64,000 nt of DNA from Beaufortia kweichowensis. Taxonomy: Eukaryota > Chordata > Actinopteri > Cypriniformes > Gastromyzontidae. Below are positions 9,947-22,061 of the stretch, one piece after another (position 1 is the stretch's first letter; each line of letters begins with the position of its first letter). The stretch spans positions 13,726,854-13,790,853 of the forward strand of contig CM032816.1 in assembly GCA_019155185.1 (NCBI GenBank). Direction: 5' to 3'. The notes under the pieces were generated by a model, which did no database searches, was not told the DNA's origin, and worked only from the letters and a program-made list of their open reading frames with translations. The position numbers were made by a program, and so were the translations under genes.

Positions 9947-12900
9947 ACATTTTACATTTACATTTAGGCATTTAGCTGACGCTTTTATCCAAAGCGACTT
10001 ACAATAGTAGGAGACAATGAAGCGATACATCAGAAGTGGCAACAGTAGTACTAAGAAGTGCTTTACTAAGTTTACAATTTTTTTGCAGTGGGGGTGAGGG
10101 ATGTGGCAGAACGGATTGCGTTACGGAGATTATTCCACAAGCCGGGGACAGAGAAGGAGAAAGAACGAGAGAGAGATTTAGTGACTTCTGTGAGGGAAAC
10201 ACCAGTCGACGTTCGTTCGTTGAGCACAGGGTTCTGGATGGGTTGTAGGTATGTAGAAGAGGGTTAAAGTATGAGGGTGCAGAATTTGTGATGGTTTTAA
10301 ATGTCAGCATTAATGATTTAAATTTAATGCGGGCAGCAACCGGTAGCCAATGGAGAGAGATGAAGAGAGGTGTGACATGTGCTCTTTTGGGTTCCTGGAA
10401 AACAAGTCTAGCTGCTGCGTTCTGTATCATCTGGAGTGGTTTGATTGCTCGTGCAGGAAGACCAGCCAGGAGAGCATTGCAATAGTCCAGTCTGGAGATT
10501 ACCAGGACTTGGACTAGCAGTTGGGTGGCGTGCTCAGTGAGATATGGCCTGATCTTCCTGATGTTGTAAAGTGCACATCTACAAGACCGTGCTATCCTTG
10601 AGATGTGTTCGGTAAAGGACAGCTGGTCATTGAAGATTACCCCAAGGTTTCTTATTTTTTCTTAGATTTAGATGGTGTAATGCTTGTGTTGCCAATTTGA
10701 ATTGTGAGGTTGTGTTGCGTTGCAGGTGAGGCCGGAAGTACCAGGAGCTCAGTCTTGGCAAGGTTTAGCTGAAGGTGGTGTTCAGTCATCCAAGATGAGA
10801 TGTCATTCAGGCAGGCTGCAATGCGTGATGCTATTGTGGGATCGTCTGGCTGGAAGGAGAAGAAAATCTGGGTGTCGTCAGCATAGCAGTGGTAATCAAA
10901 GCCATGTGATTGAATGATGGGACCTAGGGATGTTGTGTAGATGGAGAAGAGGAGTGGTGCAAGAACAGATCCCTGAGGAACCATTCCATGACACCCTGAA
11001 GGACCTGTCTGAGAGGTAAGATTTAAACCACCGGAGTGGGGTACCTGTAATCCCTAGCGATGAGAGGGATGTCAGTAGGATCTGGTGGTTAACTGTGTCA
11101 AAGGCAACAGAAAGATCCAGCAGAATGAGAACAGATGATTTAGACTCGGCTTATGCCAGTCGCAGTGTCTCAGTGACTGACAGAAGTGCAGTCTCTGTGG
11201 AGTGGTTGCTCTTGAAACCGGACTGTCTTTTGTCCAGTAGGTCGTTTTGGGTGAGGTAGGATGAAATCTGATTAAAAACAGCTCACTCCAGTGTCTTTGA
11301 GATGAACAGGAGGAGAGAGACAGGTCTGTAGCTGTTGGTGAGGGAAGGGTTGAGAGTGGGTTTTTTAAGCAGCGGGGTGACCCGGGCCTGCTTAAAGGTG
11401 GTGGGAAAGGTGCCAGAGAGGAGTGAGGAGTTAATAATGTGTGTGAGTGATGGAGTGACTGTGCTAGAGATGGATTGGAGCAGATGGGAGGTGATTGGGT
11501 TGAGTGGGCAGGTGGTGGGGTTGCAGGAGAGAAGTTTGGTAACTTCAGTATCGTTTAGAGTGGAGAAAGAAGAAAAAGAGGAGCTGGGTGAAGCCTGTGT
11601 GTGTGCTGGGGTTTCAGGAGTTGTGAACTGGCTGCTGATCAGTGATGTTTTGTTTGTAAAGAAGTTAGCAAAATCATCAGCTGATAGTGAAGGGGCAGGT
11701 GGGGGGGAGGTGGAGAGAGGAGGGAGCTGAAAGTTTTGAACAGTTTTTTTTTAGTCTGATGCATGACTGACCTTTGTGATGTAGTAGGATGTCTTTGCTG
11801 TGTGGATAGCAGTGGAGAAGGATGAAAGTAGTGACTGATAATCACAGAGGTCAGATGGGTGTTTCGTCTTGTGCCATTTTCTTTCAGCTGCCCTGAGTTT
11901 GGTCCGGTGTTCCTGGAAGGACGTCCGAAAGCCAAGGGCAGGAAGGGGAGGCACGAAAGCAGTCTGGAGGATAGAGGGCAGAGGCTGTCTAGACAGGAGG
12001 TTAGTGTTGAACATAGGGTGTCCGTGGCTGTATTGGTATCCAGAGATGAGATGTTGGAAGGGAGAGGATGACACCCTCAGCAGAGAGAGTGCTGGGGAAA
12101 GAGAGCGAGGTTGCATCTGAACGAAACGGATGTGGGTGTGGCTGTGTTGTTAGAGGTGAGATGTATGTTGCAAGTTATTAAGAAGTGGTCAGAGATATGT
12201 AAGGGTAGAACAATAGGATTAGAGGTGATGCAGTTGCATGTGAAGATGAGGTCCAGTTGGTTTCCTGATTTATAAGTAGTGGTGGTGGTAAGGAGGGAGA
12301 GGTCAAATGAGGAGAGAAGGTTTAAAAGTCGGTGGCAGAGGATTTCTCCAGGTGAATATTAAAGTCCCCAAAGACAACGAGTGGGCTGCCGTCCTCAGGA
12401 AATGAGGAAAGAAGCACATCCAGTTTGTCAGTGAAGTTGTGAAGCAGGCCTGGTGGACGGTAAACTACAACAATGTGAATCGAGAAGGAGATGAAACAGT
12501 AACCGCATGATATTCAAAGGAAGTGTTTGTGCATAATCCTGGTAAGCATGTGTATTTCCATGTGTTGGGAAAGAGTAAACCTGTGCCTCCACCCCTGCCA
12601 GAGTGACGAGGGGAGTGGGAGTGGGAGAAAGAAAGTAGTTGGAAGAGAGTGCAGCGGTAGTGGCGGAGTCCTCTGGACGAATCCATGTCTCAGTGAGACC
12701 AAGGATGTTAATGTCTGACTGTGTAGCAAAGGCAGGGATGAACTCAGCCTTGTTTACAGCTGACTGGCAGTTCCAGAGGCCCACAGAGAGAGACAGAGGA
12801 GGGGTGTGAATGAGGTGCAGGTCAGAGTGTGGGCGGTATGTAATGTGTCTGTAGGCGTGTCTGTAGTGGATAACAGGGATAGACTGAGAGCGCATAGAGG

Positions 12901-13440
12901 TTACGTAGAAGAATGCATTAAATGGAAAGTCATTAAAAACATACGATGATACTTAAGTGCCTTGTCGGTGTCCTTGCTCGGTGGAGTCGCGCAGGTAGAG
13001 TAGCTGGTCTTTACACTCGTAGGTCTTCACACGAGGGCTGACGCTACCACTGACGCTACAGGTGCGCCGTTTAAATGCAATGGCTGATTACAGCCTGATT
13101 GAAAACAGCTAAACACGCCTTTACAATTTCCACAACAAAGGCTCAATTACGTTAATGTTCCTCGGGTCGAAATTACGAACTAATAGCTGGGATAGCTCCA
13201 CGTAATCGAGTGCTAAATGCAAAGTGATAGCCCCCAGGAAGCAATAATATTAATTTAAATGCTATAGCTAACGAATAGACACAGGGCAGAATCGAATAAA
13301 ATAAAATAAAGGTAACCTTTTAGAAACAGTATAAATAAATGAAAGATTATTCCTAACCAACAACAGGCAATATTCTAAACAGCGCAAACACAAGGTAAAC
13401 AAAACTAAGCCGAACTCACGCACAACTGCTGTCTACTGCA
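9947..13440 (-). mobile_element. Nearly complete L2-like non-LTR retrotransposon inserted in the gypsy element
   Basis: On the minus strand the order is: a 5' region (13.0-13.44 kb); an AP-endonuclease start (12428-12895: LWNCQSAVNKAEF, LGLTETWI); a linker segment (11751-12116); reverse transcriptase (10652-10984: VPQGSVLAPLLFSIY and the YADDTQ active site); and a C-terminal part (9999-10430: IQNAAARL... LHWLPV). It ends at 9947-10010 with the tail GACGCTTTTATCCAAAGCG that is common at fish L2 3' ends. Frames are broken in several places, so it is dead. Both edges fall inside gypsy coding sequence. The 5' edge is placed to about 20 bp. Confidence 0.85.
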
Positions 13441-14735
13441 GACGAATCGCTTCTTCGGGAGAGAAGAGGGTCAATGTGAGGTTTAAGCAGTGATACTTGA
13501 AATGAAGGAGATATACGATAAGAAGAGGGAAGTTTTAACCGGTAAGTCACTGCATTAATTTGAGATGGGGAATGGACCGATGAACCTGGGGCTCAGCTTG
13601 CAGCAAGGCAGTCGCAGACAGATGTCCCGGGTTGATGTCCCAGACCAACTACCCTGGCTGGAACTGTGGAGTAGGGGCTCTCCGGGTATCGGCCTGATTT
13701 TGCATTCTGCGAACTGCCGCCTGCAAGTGACCGTGAGCTGTATTCCCCACGGGAAGGAGCCCACGGGAGGAATTTGTGCCAGCTGTGTTGTTGGTCGTGG
13801 CAGTATGTCTAAAGATACCTAACGACTTCCTGAATCTTTCGTTCAGTCTAGCCATTAGATTGGGGATGATATCCAGATGTGACTGGCTGACTGTCAACCC
13901 CAGCAGTGTGAAAAAGGCTTTCCAAACGTGAGAGATGAATTGTCTGAGACGCGATGTCTTCAGGGATACCAAAGTGTCGGAAAACATGAGTGAATAGGGT
14001 TTCTGCAGTGATCATGGCGGTGGGTAGAGCAGGTAGAGGAATGAGTTTACAAGATTTAGAAAATCTGTCGACGATGACGAGGATACAGGTGAAGCTGTCT
14101 GAGGGTGGTAAATCTGTGAGAAAATCCACAGCGACATGTGACCAAGGGCGGTGAGGTGTGGGGAGTGGCTTTTGTTTCCCTTGAGGCAGTGTCCGGGGAG
14201 ATTTGGTGATGGTACAGACTGAACAGCCTTTGACGAACCGGGAGGCGTTCTTGGACATACCGGGCCACCAGTACCGGTTAGCAACCAGTGAGAGAGTTTG
14301 ATGGCTGCCTGGGTGTCCCATTCCCAGAACCGAGTGTACTGAGTCCATGAGGGGAGTACAGAGAGAAGCTGGAACGAATAGTTTCCCCTCAGGACCTCCC
14401 GGCGGAGCAGGGTGGTGTTGGTTGACTTCCTGTATCTGTTCGTCGATGGCCCATTGAATGGGACTTACTATCATGGCTGGAGGGAGAATGGGTTCGGGGG
14501 TGATCACCTCAGATTCCGGTGAGAACATCCTGGATAGTGCATCCGCCCGCCCATTAAGGGACCCTGGATGATAGGAGACAGTGAAGTTGAACCTTGTGAA
14601 GAAGAGTTCCCATCGAACCTGCCGAGAGTTCAGACGTTTAGCATCTCGTAAGTAGAGAAGATTCTTGTGGTCAGGCAGCACAGAGAACGGATGCGCAGCT
14701 CCCTCCAGCCAATGTCTCCATTCCTCGAGGGCCAT
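13441..14735 (-). pseudogene. Gypsy pol: RNase H end, zinc-binding domain and integrase core
   Basis: The minus-strand ORF 13848-14735 runs from the end of RNase H (LPDHKNLLYLRDAKRL, GRADALSR) through the HHCC zinc-binding region (GHPGSHQTL... CSVCTITK) into the DDE integrase core (HVAVDFLTDLPPS, FSKSCKLIP, GYHPQSNG). The track continues in other frames over 13441-13764, where PRFIGPFPIS and then LKLPSSYRISP and FQVSLLKPH mark the integrase tail. Frameshifts near 13.56 and 13.85 kb make it non-functional. Confidence 0.85.
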
Positions 14736-15690
14736 CTTGATGTCAAGAAGCTCCCTGTTCCCAAAGTCATAGTTTCATTCCACCGGGGACAGTTTTCTCG
14801 AGAAGAAGGCGCATGGATGAGGGCGAGTTTGGTTCTCCTGCCACTGAGAGAGGACAGCTCCCTAGTCGAGGCGTCAACCTCCACGATGAAGGGTAGGCTT
14901 GGGTTTGGATGACACAGAGTGGGAGCTGAACAGAAGGCTTGTTTTAGTGATTGAAAAGCTGAACTTGCTTCCGGAGTCCATAGAAGGGTCTTGGGTTTAT
15001 TGAGTGAGGTGAGTGGTGCACTGATGGAACTGAAGTTTCCTATGAATCTCCGGTAGAAGTTGGCGAATCCCAGGAAATGTTGTAACTCTTTAATGGAGGA
15101 AGGTTGAGGCCAAGACTTCACAGCATCCACTTTCCCCTGATCCATCTGGACACCCGTAGCGTCGATGATGTCACCGAGGAACTGGACCTTGGAGAGATGT
15201 AACTCACACTTCTCGAGCTTGAGGAAGAGTTGGTGTTCCTTCAGGCGCTGGAGAACGAGTTTGACGTGGTTATGGTGCTCTGTAAGGGTTTTGGAGTATA
15301 TGAGGATGTCGTTGATGTAGATTATGATGAATTTGTAGTCATGTAGAAATTATGTAGAAATGTAGTCGTGGAAGATTTCATTCATGAAACTCTGGAAGAT
15401 TGCGGGAGCGTTGACCAGTCCGAACGGCATGACTAAGTATTCATAGTGTCCTGAAGGGGTGATGAAGGCAGTTTTCCACTCGTCTCCAGTGCGAATGCGG
15501 ATGAGATTATAAGCGTTCCTCAAGTCGAGTTTCGAGAAGATCCTAGCTCCTCGGAGTTGCTCGATCGGCGCTGGGACCAAGGGAAGAGGATACCGGAACT
15601 TCGTCGTCACTTTGTTCAGTATCCGGTAGTTGATACACGGCCTCAACTCTCCATCCTTTTTTCCAACGAAGAAGAAGCTGGAGGCGTCAG
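14630..15690 (-). pseudogene. Gypsy pol: reverse transcriptase and RNase H
   Basis: The minus strand encodes RPCINYRILNKVTTKF, FSKLDLRNAYNLIRI, MPFGLVNAPAIFQSF (15350-15646), then the palm motif and the thumb/connection part (14630-15145: FLGFANFYRRFI). The catalytic YIDD reads YIND here (near 15315-15325), which alone should abolish polymerase activity. Frames break near 15350 and 14830. Confidence 0.85.
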
Positions 15691-16090
15691 GAGACGTGTT
15701 AACTGTCCCAGACGTGAGAGGTGGTAACTGTCCACTTGCATGGGCTCCGGTGCTGGAGGGAGGCTGGTGTCGATTGAGGTAGGTGGCGGAGGAACTGTAG
15801 TGGTAAGTGTAGCACAGGCAGAAATTCGTTGAGAAATCCTGATGGATCGTTGTATGATATTCTCCAACCCTGCCGTATCGTCAAAGATCACCATCTGTAA
15901 ACAGACCTCCGGGTTTAGTCCCTGTCGACTAAACAGCGCGGGCTCGTTCCAACTGCTTACCGCGGCCAGGGTTCAAAACTGAATTTCAAAGTCAGATGTC
16001 GATTGATTCCCTTGACGCAGCCGAAGGAGTTGATCCAACGCGGGGAGTGGATTATCAGACTGGTGAAAAACTTTCTTCAAATGACAGAAA
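15691..16090 (-). pseudogene. Gypsy gag remnant fused to RT by an internal deletion
   Basis: The minus strand of 15643-15894 encodes gag C-terminal sequence (FDDTAGLENIIQRSIR, PEPMQVDSYHLSR). It passes near 15690 straight into the RT start (GKK-like motif before RPCINYR). Compared with the plus-strand copy at 18.7-21.2 kb, the zinc knuckle, protease and linker (about 0.7 kb) are missing. The remnant breaks off at about 16090 in the middle of gag, so the 5' LTR and the gag N-terminus are gone. Confidence 0.75.
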
Positions 16091-16964
16091 AAGGGTATTT
16101 TGTTATCTACATAACAAAATAAATATAACATTATATTTGAATGTTTTGTTTTTACTAATATACCATATATCATATTGGAGGAGGTTGGTGGGGTCCACAT
16201 AAAAAAATGATCTTTTTTGCCTGAAGCAACAACTCAGACATGTATAATTGAAAATAAAGTAAATGATCTGTTTGTGAAGTATTATAAAATTTGAAAAAAT
16301 TAAAGTTTAAAACCAATTTTTCATTTTATTCATATTGATGGTACAAATAAAAAAACTGCTAAATGTTACACGGACTAAGGTCCAATATTTTGGCATATTC
16401 GTTTGGCAATCTACATTCTCACTCGTTTTTACAGTTTTATACTCTTGTGTTACTCACAGCAACAACTCCACCTTACTGTCGGTACATTTAAAAACATAGT
16501 TCCTTTCCTCGATATTGCTGCGACATGCGATATGATGTAACTATAGGACAACATCTTGATCAGCGTGTTGAGACTGATTATGATTTTTGGGGATTATAAA
16601 AAATGAGTGGGTGGATTTTATCATTAAAGGTTTGTTGTTTTCACACACTGCTGCCACACAATTGTTTTCAAACACCTTATAAAAGTGAGTTTTGCATAAT
16701 ATGTCACCTTTAAAACATCATTAATGTTGCATTACTGGTGTGTTTTATGTCATATAATAAATGTGAAAAAAATAAGAGCTTGTGTTAATCACAGGCCTTA
16801 TATCAGGCATTTAACTATAAACTTATTCAAAAAACCAATTGACTTAGAGACGATGGAATTGTGATTACTTCGGACTAGTAGATTTACAATGGTTTTCAAG
16901 TAATATTTAACACACTATTCCAGCTTACATACAGAAAAGAGAAAATACTATAAAATTTGCAATA
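16091..16964. other. AT-rich sequence without a recognised gene
   Basis: No supportable ORF or repeat structure is visible. Confidence 0.4.
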
Positions 16965-18176
16965 TCTGCAAAATATCGCAGCCCTGCAATAATAACCTAA
17001 AATCTGTATAATGCATTAGCATGTATGTCTCAATCTCTTTTCAGGTGTTCTCCAAACGTGCTTCACAGCTGTTATCTTGACAAAAATAAGAGATTGTAAA
17101 AAGGGTTGAACAATTATGAGCAATGTGTATTAGAGAAAAACACATTTATTCCAAAGGATTAACTCCTTCATATCATCATATTTAACTAGGGTATGCATAC
17201 TTTTGAGCACAACTGTGTATATATAGAGAGAGAGAGAGAGACGATGTATATAGATAAATACATACATAGATCTATGTGATAAGGCCAATGGTTACAGCGG
17301 CAAGAAAATTGAACTGCCGCTTGAACTGAATTGAATCGAATTGAAGATACATGTACTTTTGCACATTGTTTGTTGGATTTTTACCAGCAGCTGTGCCTTT
17401 CAATGTGCAGTCATACTCGACTGTTTTTCTTTGTAATTATTGTGCAATTGATATGCATGCAGTATTTATTTTGGTATATTAGTCAAGACAAAAATATAAT
17501 CTGTTGTTATCTGATGTCTATGTAAATGTAAGTAGCTTAAAGCTTGTAATGATTGTATAAAGCTGCTGTGTGTGCTGTCTGTCTCTTGACTAGCATTCAT
17601 AATAAGCATCTGAGGGGAATTATGAGGACACAAGCTGATGCCATACTGCACCTGATGGGTTATTTTGATGGAGTTGTATTAATCCTAATGAGTGAGAGTG
17701 TTAACCAAAGCAGGTCTTGTTTTCACACATTTGGATTTTTTCTCACTCCCTCATTAAAACTGAGAAATTTTAACAAGTCACAAGGGAACCTTGTAATCAG
17801 AAAAGCATTGCATCACACCATCAAAGGACTGTTTGTATGTACACATCATTTGAAGAAAGAGCAGACATTGGAAAATGAAGGATTTACATAGTTAAATCAG
17901 AATAGTCTTGCCTATAGTCCACTGATGGTCGAATAGTGTTTGTGTGTGTGTGTGTGTGTTTGTTGAAAAACACTATGCTTTTAAGGGCCTGTTAAGCGTA
18001 CACACCTGCCATTTCAGTCAGTGAATTTGGCGCCTTGATGTCAAAAAAGAACTCTTGCATGTACCAAGCATGACTCCCTCTTTTCCCCACTAACGTTAGG
18101 GTTAGGAAACACGGCAGCAGCTGCTGTTTTATGACAGAAGTCATACATAAGGACAACATTCGGGCCACTGCGAATG
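16965..18176. repeat. Duplicated block, copy 1 (copy 2 spans 30175-34872)
   Basis: From ATATCGCAGCCCTGCAATAA onward this block matches the second copy almost base for base over 17050-18176 versus 33780-34872. The stretch to about 17216 looks like the end of a Tc1-like transposon (ATGCATACTTTTGAGCAC terminus). The remainder is unidentified. Both copies keep an open frame (17553-17891 here) that begins around MRTQADAILHLMGYF. Its Met codon has no clear context and I do not recognise it. Copy 2 contains about 0.3 kb more Tc1-like sequence plus a Harbinger insertion. Confidence 0.8.
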
Positions 18177-18701
18177 GCAGTCTACTACTTCATGTACTTT
18201 ACGCTAATGTTTGGTTTCTAAAAGACGTTTTAAAAAGTCTTGGATGTGAAATAGCACCTTGTCAGGTTCTGAGTACGTATATGTTCTTTTCCTTGTGGCA
18301 GAGTTTGAGTACTGCAGGTATTTGGAAATAAAAAAGCTATAATAGTAATAATAATAATAATAATAACAGTTTAAAATAATAACAACAGTGGTGTAAGGTA
18401 CCAAAGTTAAATAATGCACAAGTTCAATAAATATGATTAAATTCATTTTGTGAACGAGAAAACTTTATTCACTTACTGTAAGAGATTTTAAAAAACAATT
18501 TTTTTTTAATTGTTAATTTGACATTAACTTAAATGATTAAAGTGTGATTACGACAGTGAAAAATCATCAACGACAAGAACTCTATCGGCCAGCACTAATT
18601 CTGATAAAAAAAATCACCAAATTCTTTGTTAAAGTTTGTGTATATACAGTAGCCAGAGGAAATTTAAAAAACATTAGTTTTACAGTAGTTGATGTTATAT
18701 A

Positions 18702-19201
18702 TGTCACGGAGTCAGTTCCTCCACCTTCAGCATTGGATTCATTCATCACGTATTCACAATCTGCTTCCCCGGACTTTTGAACTTCATTTCCCATAACACC
18801 TTGTACTCACAACACCTGTCTCCGATCACCTGTCATCATCATCACTCACCCGCACCTGATGGACATTTCCCGGACTCTATTTATATCGTTTGTTTTCAGT
18901 GTTTCCTTGTCCGGTATTGTTGTTCCTGCCTTTATGCTATGCGTCTTTTGTCATGCCTGTTTGGATATATTAACCTGTTCTTGTTTGGATATATTACCTG
19001 TTCTTGTTTGGATATATTACCTGTTCTTGTTTGGATATTTATAACCTGTTCTTGTTTGGATATATTTCCCTGTTCCTGTTTGGATTTATTAACCTGTTCC
19101 TGTTTGGATACATTTACCTGTTTCAGTTTGGATTATTCAGTTGCCAGTAAAACGTGTTAAACGTTACGACTTTGACTTTGACTCTTTCCTGACCCGTAAC
19201 A
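18702..19201 (+). repeat. 5' LTR of the plus-strand gypsy element
   Basis: Starts TGTCACGGAGTCAG and ends in CCCGTAACA, about 500 bp. It is longer than the related LTRs because of a 24-bp minisatellite at about 18952-19138. Gag begins about 60 bp downstream. Confidence 0.8.
18952..19138 (+). repeat. 24-bp minisatellite inside the gypsy LTR
   Basis: About eight imperfect units of the type TTGTTTGGATATATTACCTG(TTC), with small length differences. The related LTRs at 9230, 27473 and 63803 do not show this array, so it expanded within this copy or its sub-lineage. Confidence 0.85.
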
Positions 19202-19261
19202 GTATATCGGACCCACCTAAAAGATCCCAACACAGTTTCACAGACTCTTCATTGCGCTACT

Positions 19262-20090
19262 ATGGATCCAGCACCGACTACACCTTCCGAAGCAGCCACA
19301 GAGTTTCTGCACGCCCTCACCCAACATATCAACGCAGCTCAACCGGTAAGCGGTCCCATGGCCATGCCAAACCGTTTCACCGGGGCAGCGGAGGAATGTG
19401 GTGGGTTCATTCTTCAATGTCAACTCTTCTTTCGTATGCAACCTAATCTTCACCCTTCAGATGCGGCTAAGATCGCCTTCATGATAAACCTAATGGCTGG
19501 ACCGACGCTTCGGTGGGCGAGTTTTTGGACCGCTGGAGAACATGAAACCCTCTCACTGGAAGAGTTTATCTCTCACCTAAAGGAAGTTTTTGATCATTCT
19601 GCTTTGTCTCTGTCGGTATCAGACCAGCTGTATCGTCTTCGTCAGGGCCGATCATCTGTTGCAGAATACGCTTTGCGGTTTTGTACCCTGGCTACCGTAA
19701 GTGGTTGGAATTAGACGGCCTTACTGGCTGCGTATCGTCAGGGACTTTCAACCGAAGTGAGAATGCAGATGGTCATATATGACAATACCGCTGGTCTTGA
19801 GAACTTCATCCAGCGGTCCATTAGAGTGGCTCAGCGGATCGCCGCATGTCAGCGTAATCTTCAGCTCCCACTGCTCCTCCGTTGCGCCCAGCTACCTCTT
19901 CACAATACACCTCATCCTCCAGCCCTTCGACACCAGAACCCATGCAAGTTGACACCACCCACCTGTCAAGAGAAGAAAGGCAGCGTCGCATAGCCCAGCG
20001 GCTCTGTCTGTATTGCAGAGAATCCGGTCACTTCCTCCCTCGTTGCCCCGTCAGACCTCCTTGTGAGTATGATTCAGCCCCCTGTTTCTA
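19262..20090 (+). pseudogene. Gypsy gag (capsid and zinc knuckle), disrupted
   Basis: ATG at 19262. The frame runs to 19714 with typical chromovirus gag segments (NRFTGAAEECGGF, YRLRQGRSSVAEYALRF). It is stopped by a TAG after GWN, where homologous copies continue. It then goes on through QMVIYDNTAGLENFIQ (19757 on) and, after a frameshift near 19860, reaches a CCHC knuckle (CLYCRESGHFLPRCP) around 20005-20050. One stop and one frameshift make it defective. Confidence 0.85.
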
Positions 20091-21199
20091 ACTTCAAGTT
20101 GTCAATACCTCCTCAAATGATCACCTCTCCTCATGTCTCCATTTCAGTGAAAGCTTTGATAGACTCTGGGAAAGCTGGTAATTTCTTCTCCCAGTCATTA
20201 CTGGAGCGTCTCCATATATCCCGTCACCGTATTGATCCCCCACTAGTGATCCATAACATCTTAGGGAAGCCATTGGGTCGGAGATTCGTCACCTACTACT
20301 CACCGTTACTCACCCTTCAGTGGAATACATCTAGGAAAGAGGAATCATTTTGGGTGTTGGAGGGCACATCTATCGACCTTGTCCTGGGACGCCCCTGGCT
20401 TCAGCGTCACCGTCCGACCATCTGTTGGGAGTCTGGGTGGATCCTGCGTTGGGGGAAAGATCAGAAGGGAGATGTTGAAAAGATGGAGCCCGTGGTGGTT
20501 CAGAGTCCCGATCCTCCGGGGGTAGAATCTGCATCTGAGGTCTCAGAATCTGCTGCTTCTCCTCACCCGAAGTCCCAGATTCCACCAGAGTATGGGGCGT
20601 CCCAGGACGTATTCAGTAAGCGGTTGGTATCACAACTTCCCCTTCATCGGCCATGGGACTGCGCTATTGAGCTGTTACCTGGGTCAACACTGCCCAAGGG
20701 AAGTCAAGGATTCATCACCCCATCAACCTCCCCTGCTGCTTCAAGCCTTTTCTTCTTTGGGAAGAAGGACGGACGGCTGAGGCCATGTATCGATTACCGT
20801 ACTCTCAATCAAGCTACAGTAAAATTCCAGCATCCACTTCCTCTCATTCCTGCCGCCATCGAACAGTCCCCCGTAATCACCTCTATCTTCACGAAACTGG
20901 ACCTCCGGAACGCCTACAATCTGATCCGGATCAGGAAGGGGGATGAGTGGAAGACAGCTTTCGTCACTCCAGCGGGACACTTTGAGTACCAGGTCATGCC
21001 CTTTGGGTTGGTCAATGCCCCTTCTGTGTTCCAGAGCTTTATGAACGAGATCTTTAGGGATGTCCTGGATAGATTCGTAATTGTCTACATTGATGACATT
21101 CTAGTGTACTCCAAGAGTCTCGCTGAGCACCGAGATCATGTTCAACTGGTCCTCCAGAGACTAAGAAAACATCAGCTCTTCCTGAAGCCGGAGAAGTAA
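20063..21199 (+). pseudogene. Gypsy pol: protease and reverse transcriptase, truncated
   Basis: A 378-residue open frame. The protease motif is ALIDSGKAGNFFS (aspartic D-S-G). It is followed by LDLVLGRPWL-type residues and a linker, then RT with RPCIDYRTLNQATVKF, FTKLDLRNAYNLIR, MPFGLVNAPSVFQSF and an intact YIDD in FVIVYIDDILVYS. The frame stops at 21199, just after the palm (HQLFLKPEK), where the element itself ends. RNase H, integrase and the 3' LTR are missing. This is the best preserved gypsy coding stretch in the window, though it cannot move on its own. Confidence 0.88.
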
Positions 21200-22061
21200 C
21201 AATATAAAGTACCATCATTTCAAAGGAATTGTATTTAAAATTAGATTTTAAAAATATAGCAGCAGCGCCTTCACCTTCATCCTTTAGACGAGGCTCGTGT
21301 TTTTGGAGCATAGACTCATTTAAAATAATATAACATTTCTGTCAGACAGAGCACATCTCTTTTATGATCTGTGATCAAGTGCTTTATTAGAGAGAGATCG
21401 AATTATATTTAACAAGCCAAGTCATATCAATTGTTTCTTTAGCTTATATGTGTTTATACTGGCTGGCTGTACATTATCCCTTACAGAACAGAAGCTTAGA
21501 CTGTAAGCTGTATACTGATGCTGGAAAGCACATACCTACATGACAAAGTGTTTGTTGCAATGGTCAGTTATTCATGTTCATGTTTATCCAAAGGTAATTA
21601 AAATCTATTATTGCAACTTCCACATTAAAATAAATATTTTAAGTTGCTCATCCACCCTCACACACATGCATGTCAAAGGTGAAAAACGAGCGTTTTTGAT
21701 TGATCATACAGGTGACAGTTTGTTTAGCCCTCTGATCTCATTTTAGATGATTTATATGAATCTCCTGGGTTCAGAATGTTTTTGTAGCCATGGGTTACAT
21801 TATCAGGTGTGTGTGTGTGTGTGTTGGGGGTGGACCTGACATCTGACTGTATATATGATCAACACTAAAGAGATCCGAGTCAGTCAGTTAAATCATGTTA
21901 CATTTACAATGAGCATACTGTAGCGTGCATGTACATTTAATCCATATATCATCATGTTTCAAACTGATTTATACTTGAACTGTAATCTATAATAATATTC
22001 TGTTTTTACTTTGGATAACAGACCGGCAAAGGAAATCATCTGAAAACCTTTGGCAGACATT
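21200..22061. other. Upstream region of the TAAR gene
   Basis: AT-rich sequence with a (GT)n run near 21808-21824. No ORF is supported. The core promoter of the receptor is probably here, but no element stands out. Confidence 0.4.

Noticed and set aside
10036..12120. Several plus-strand ORFs of 65-131 codons over 10-12 kb
   Set aside because: They are antisense shadows of the L2-like LINE coded on the minus strand.
17553..17891. A 112-codon ORF considered as a small gene
   Set aside because: It is open in both copies of a nearly identical duplication, so its conservation carries no weight. There is no family match and no promoter or splice context.
18090..18110. TTAGGG-like motif as an interstitial telomere
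   Set aside because: Only one imperfect unit pair (GTTAGGGTTAGG); no array.
22050..22061. TTG at 22050 as the start of the receptor
   Set aside because: The ATG at 22062 gives a normal TAAR N-terminus; a non-ATG start is unnecessary.
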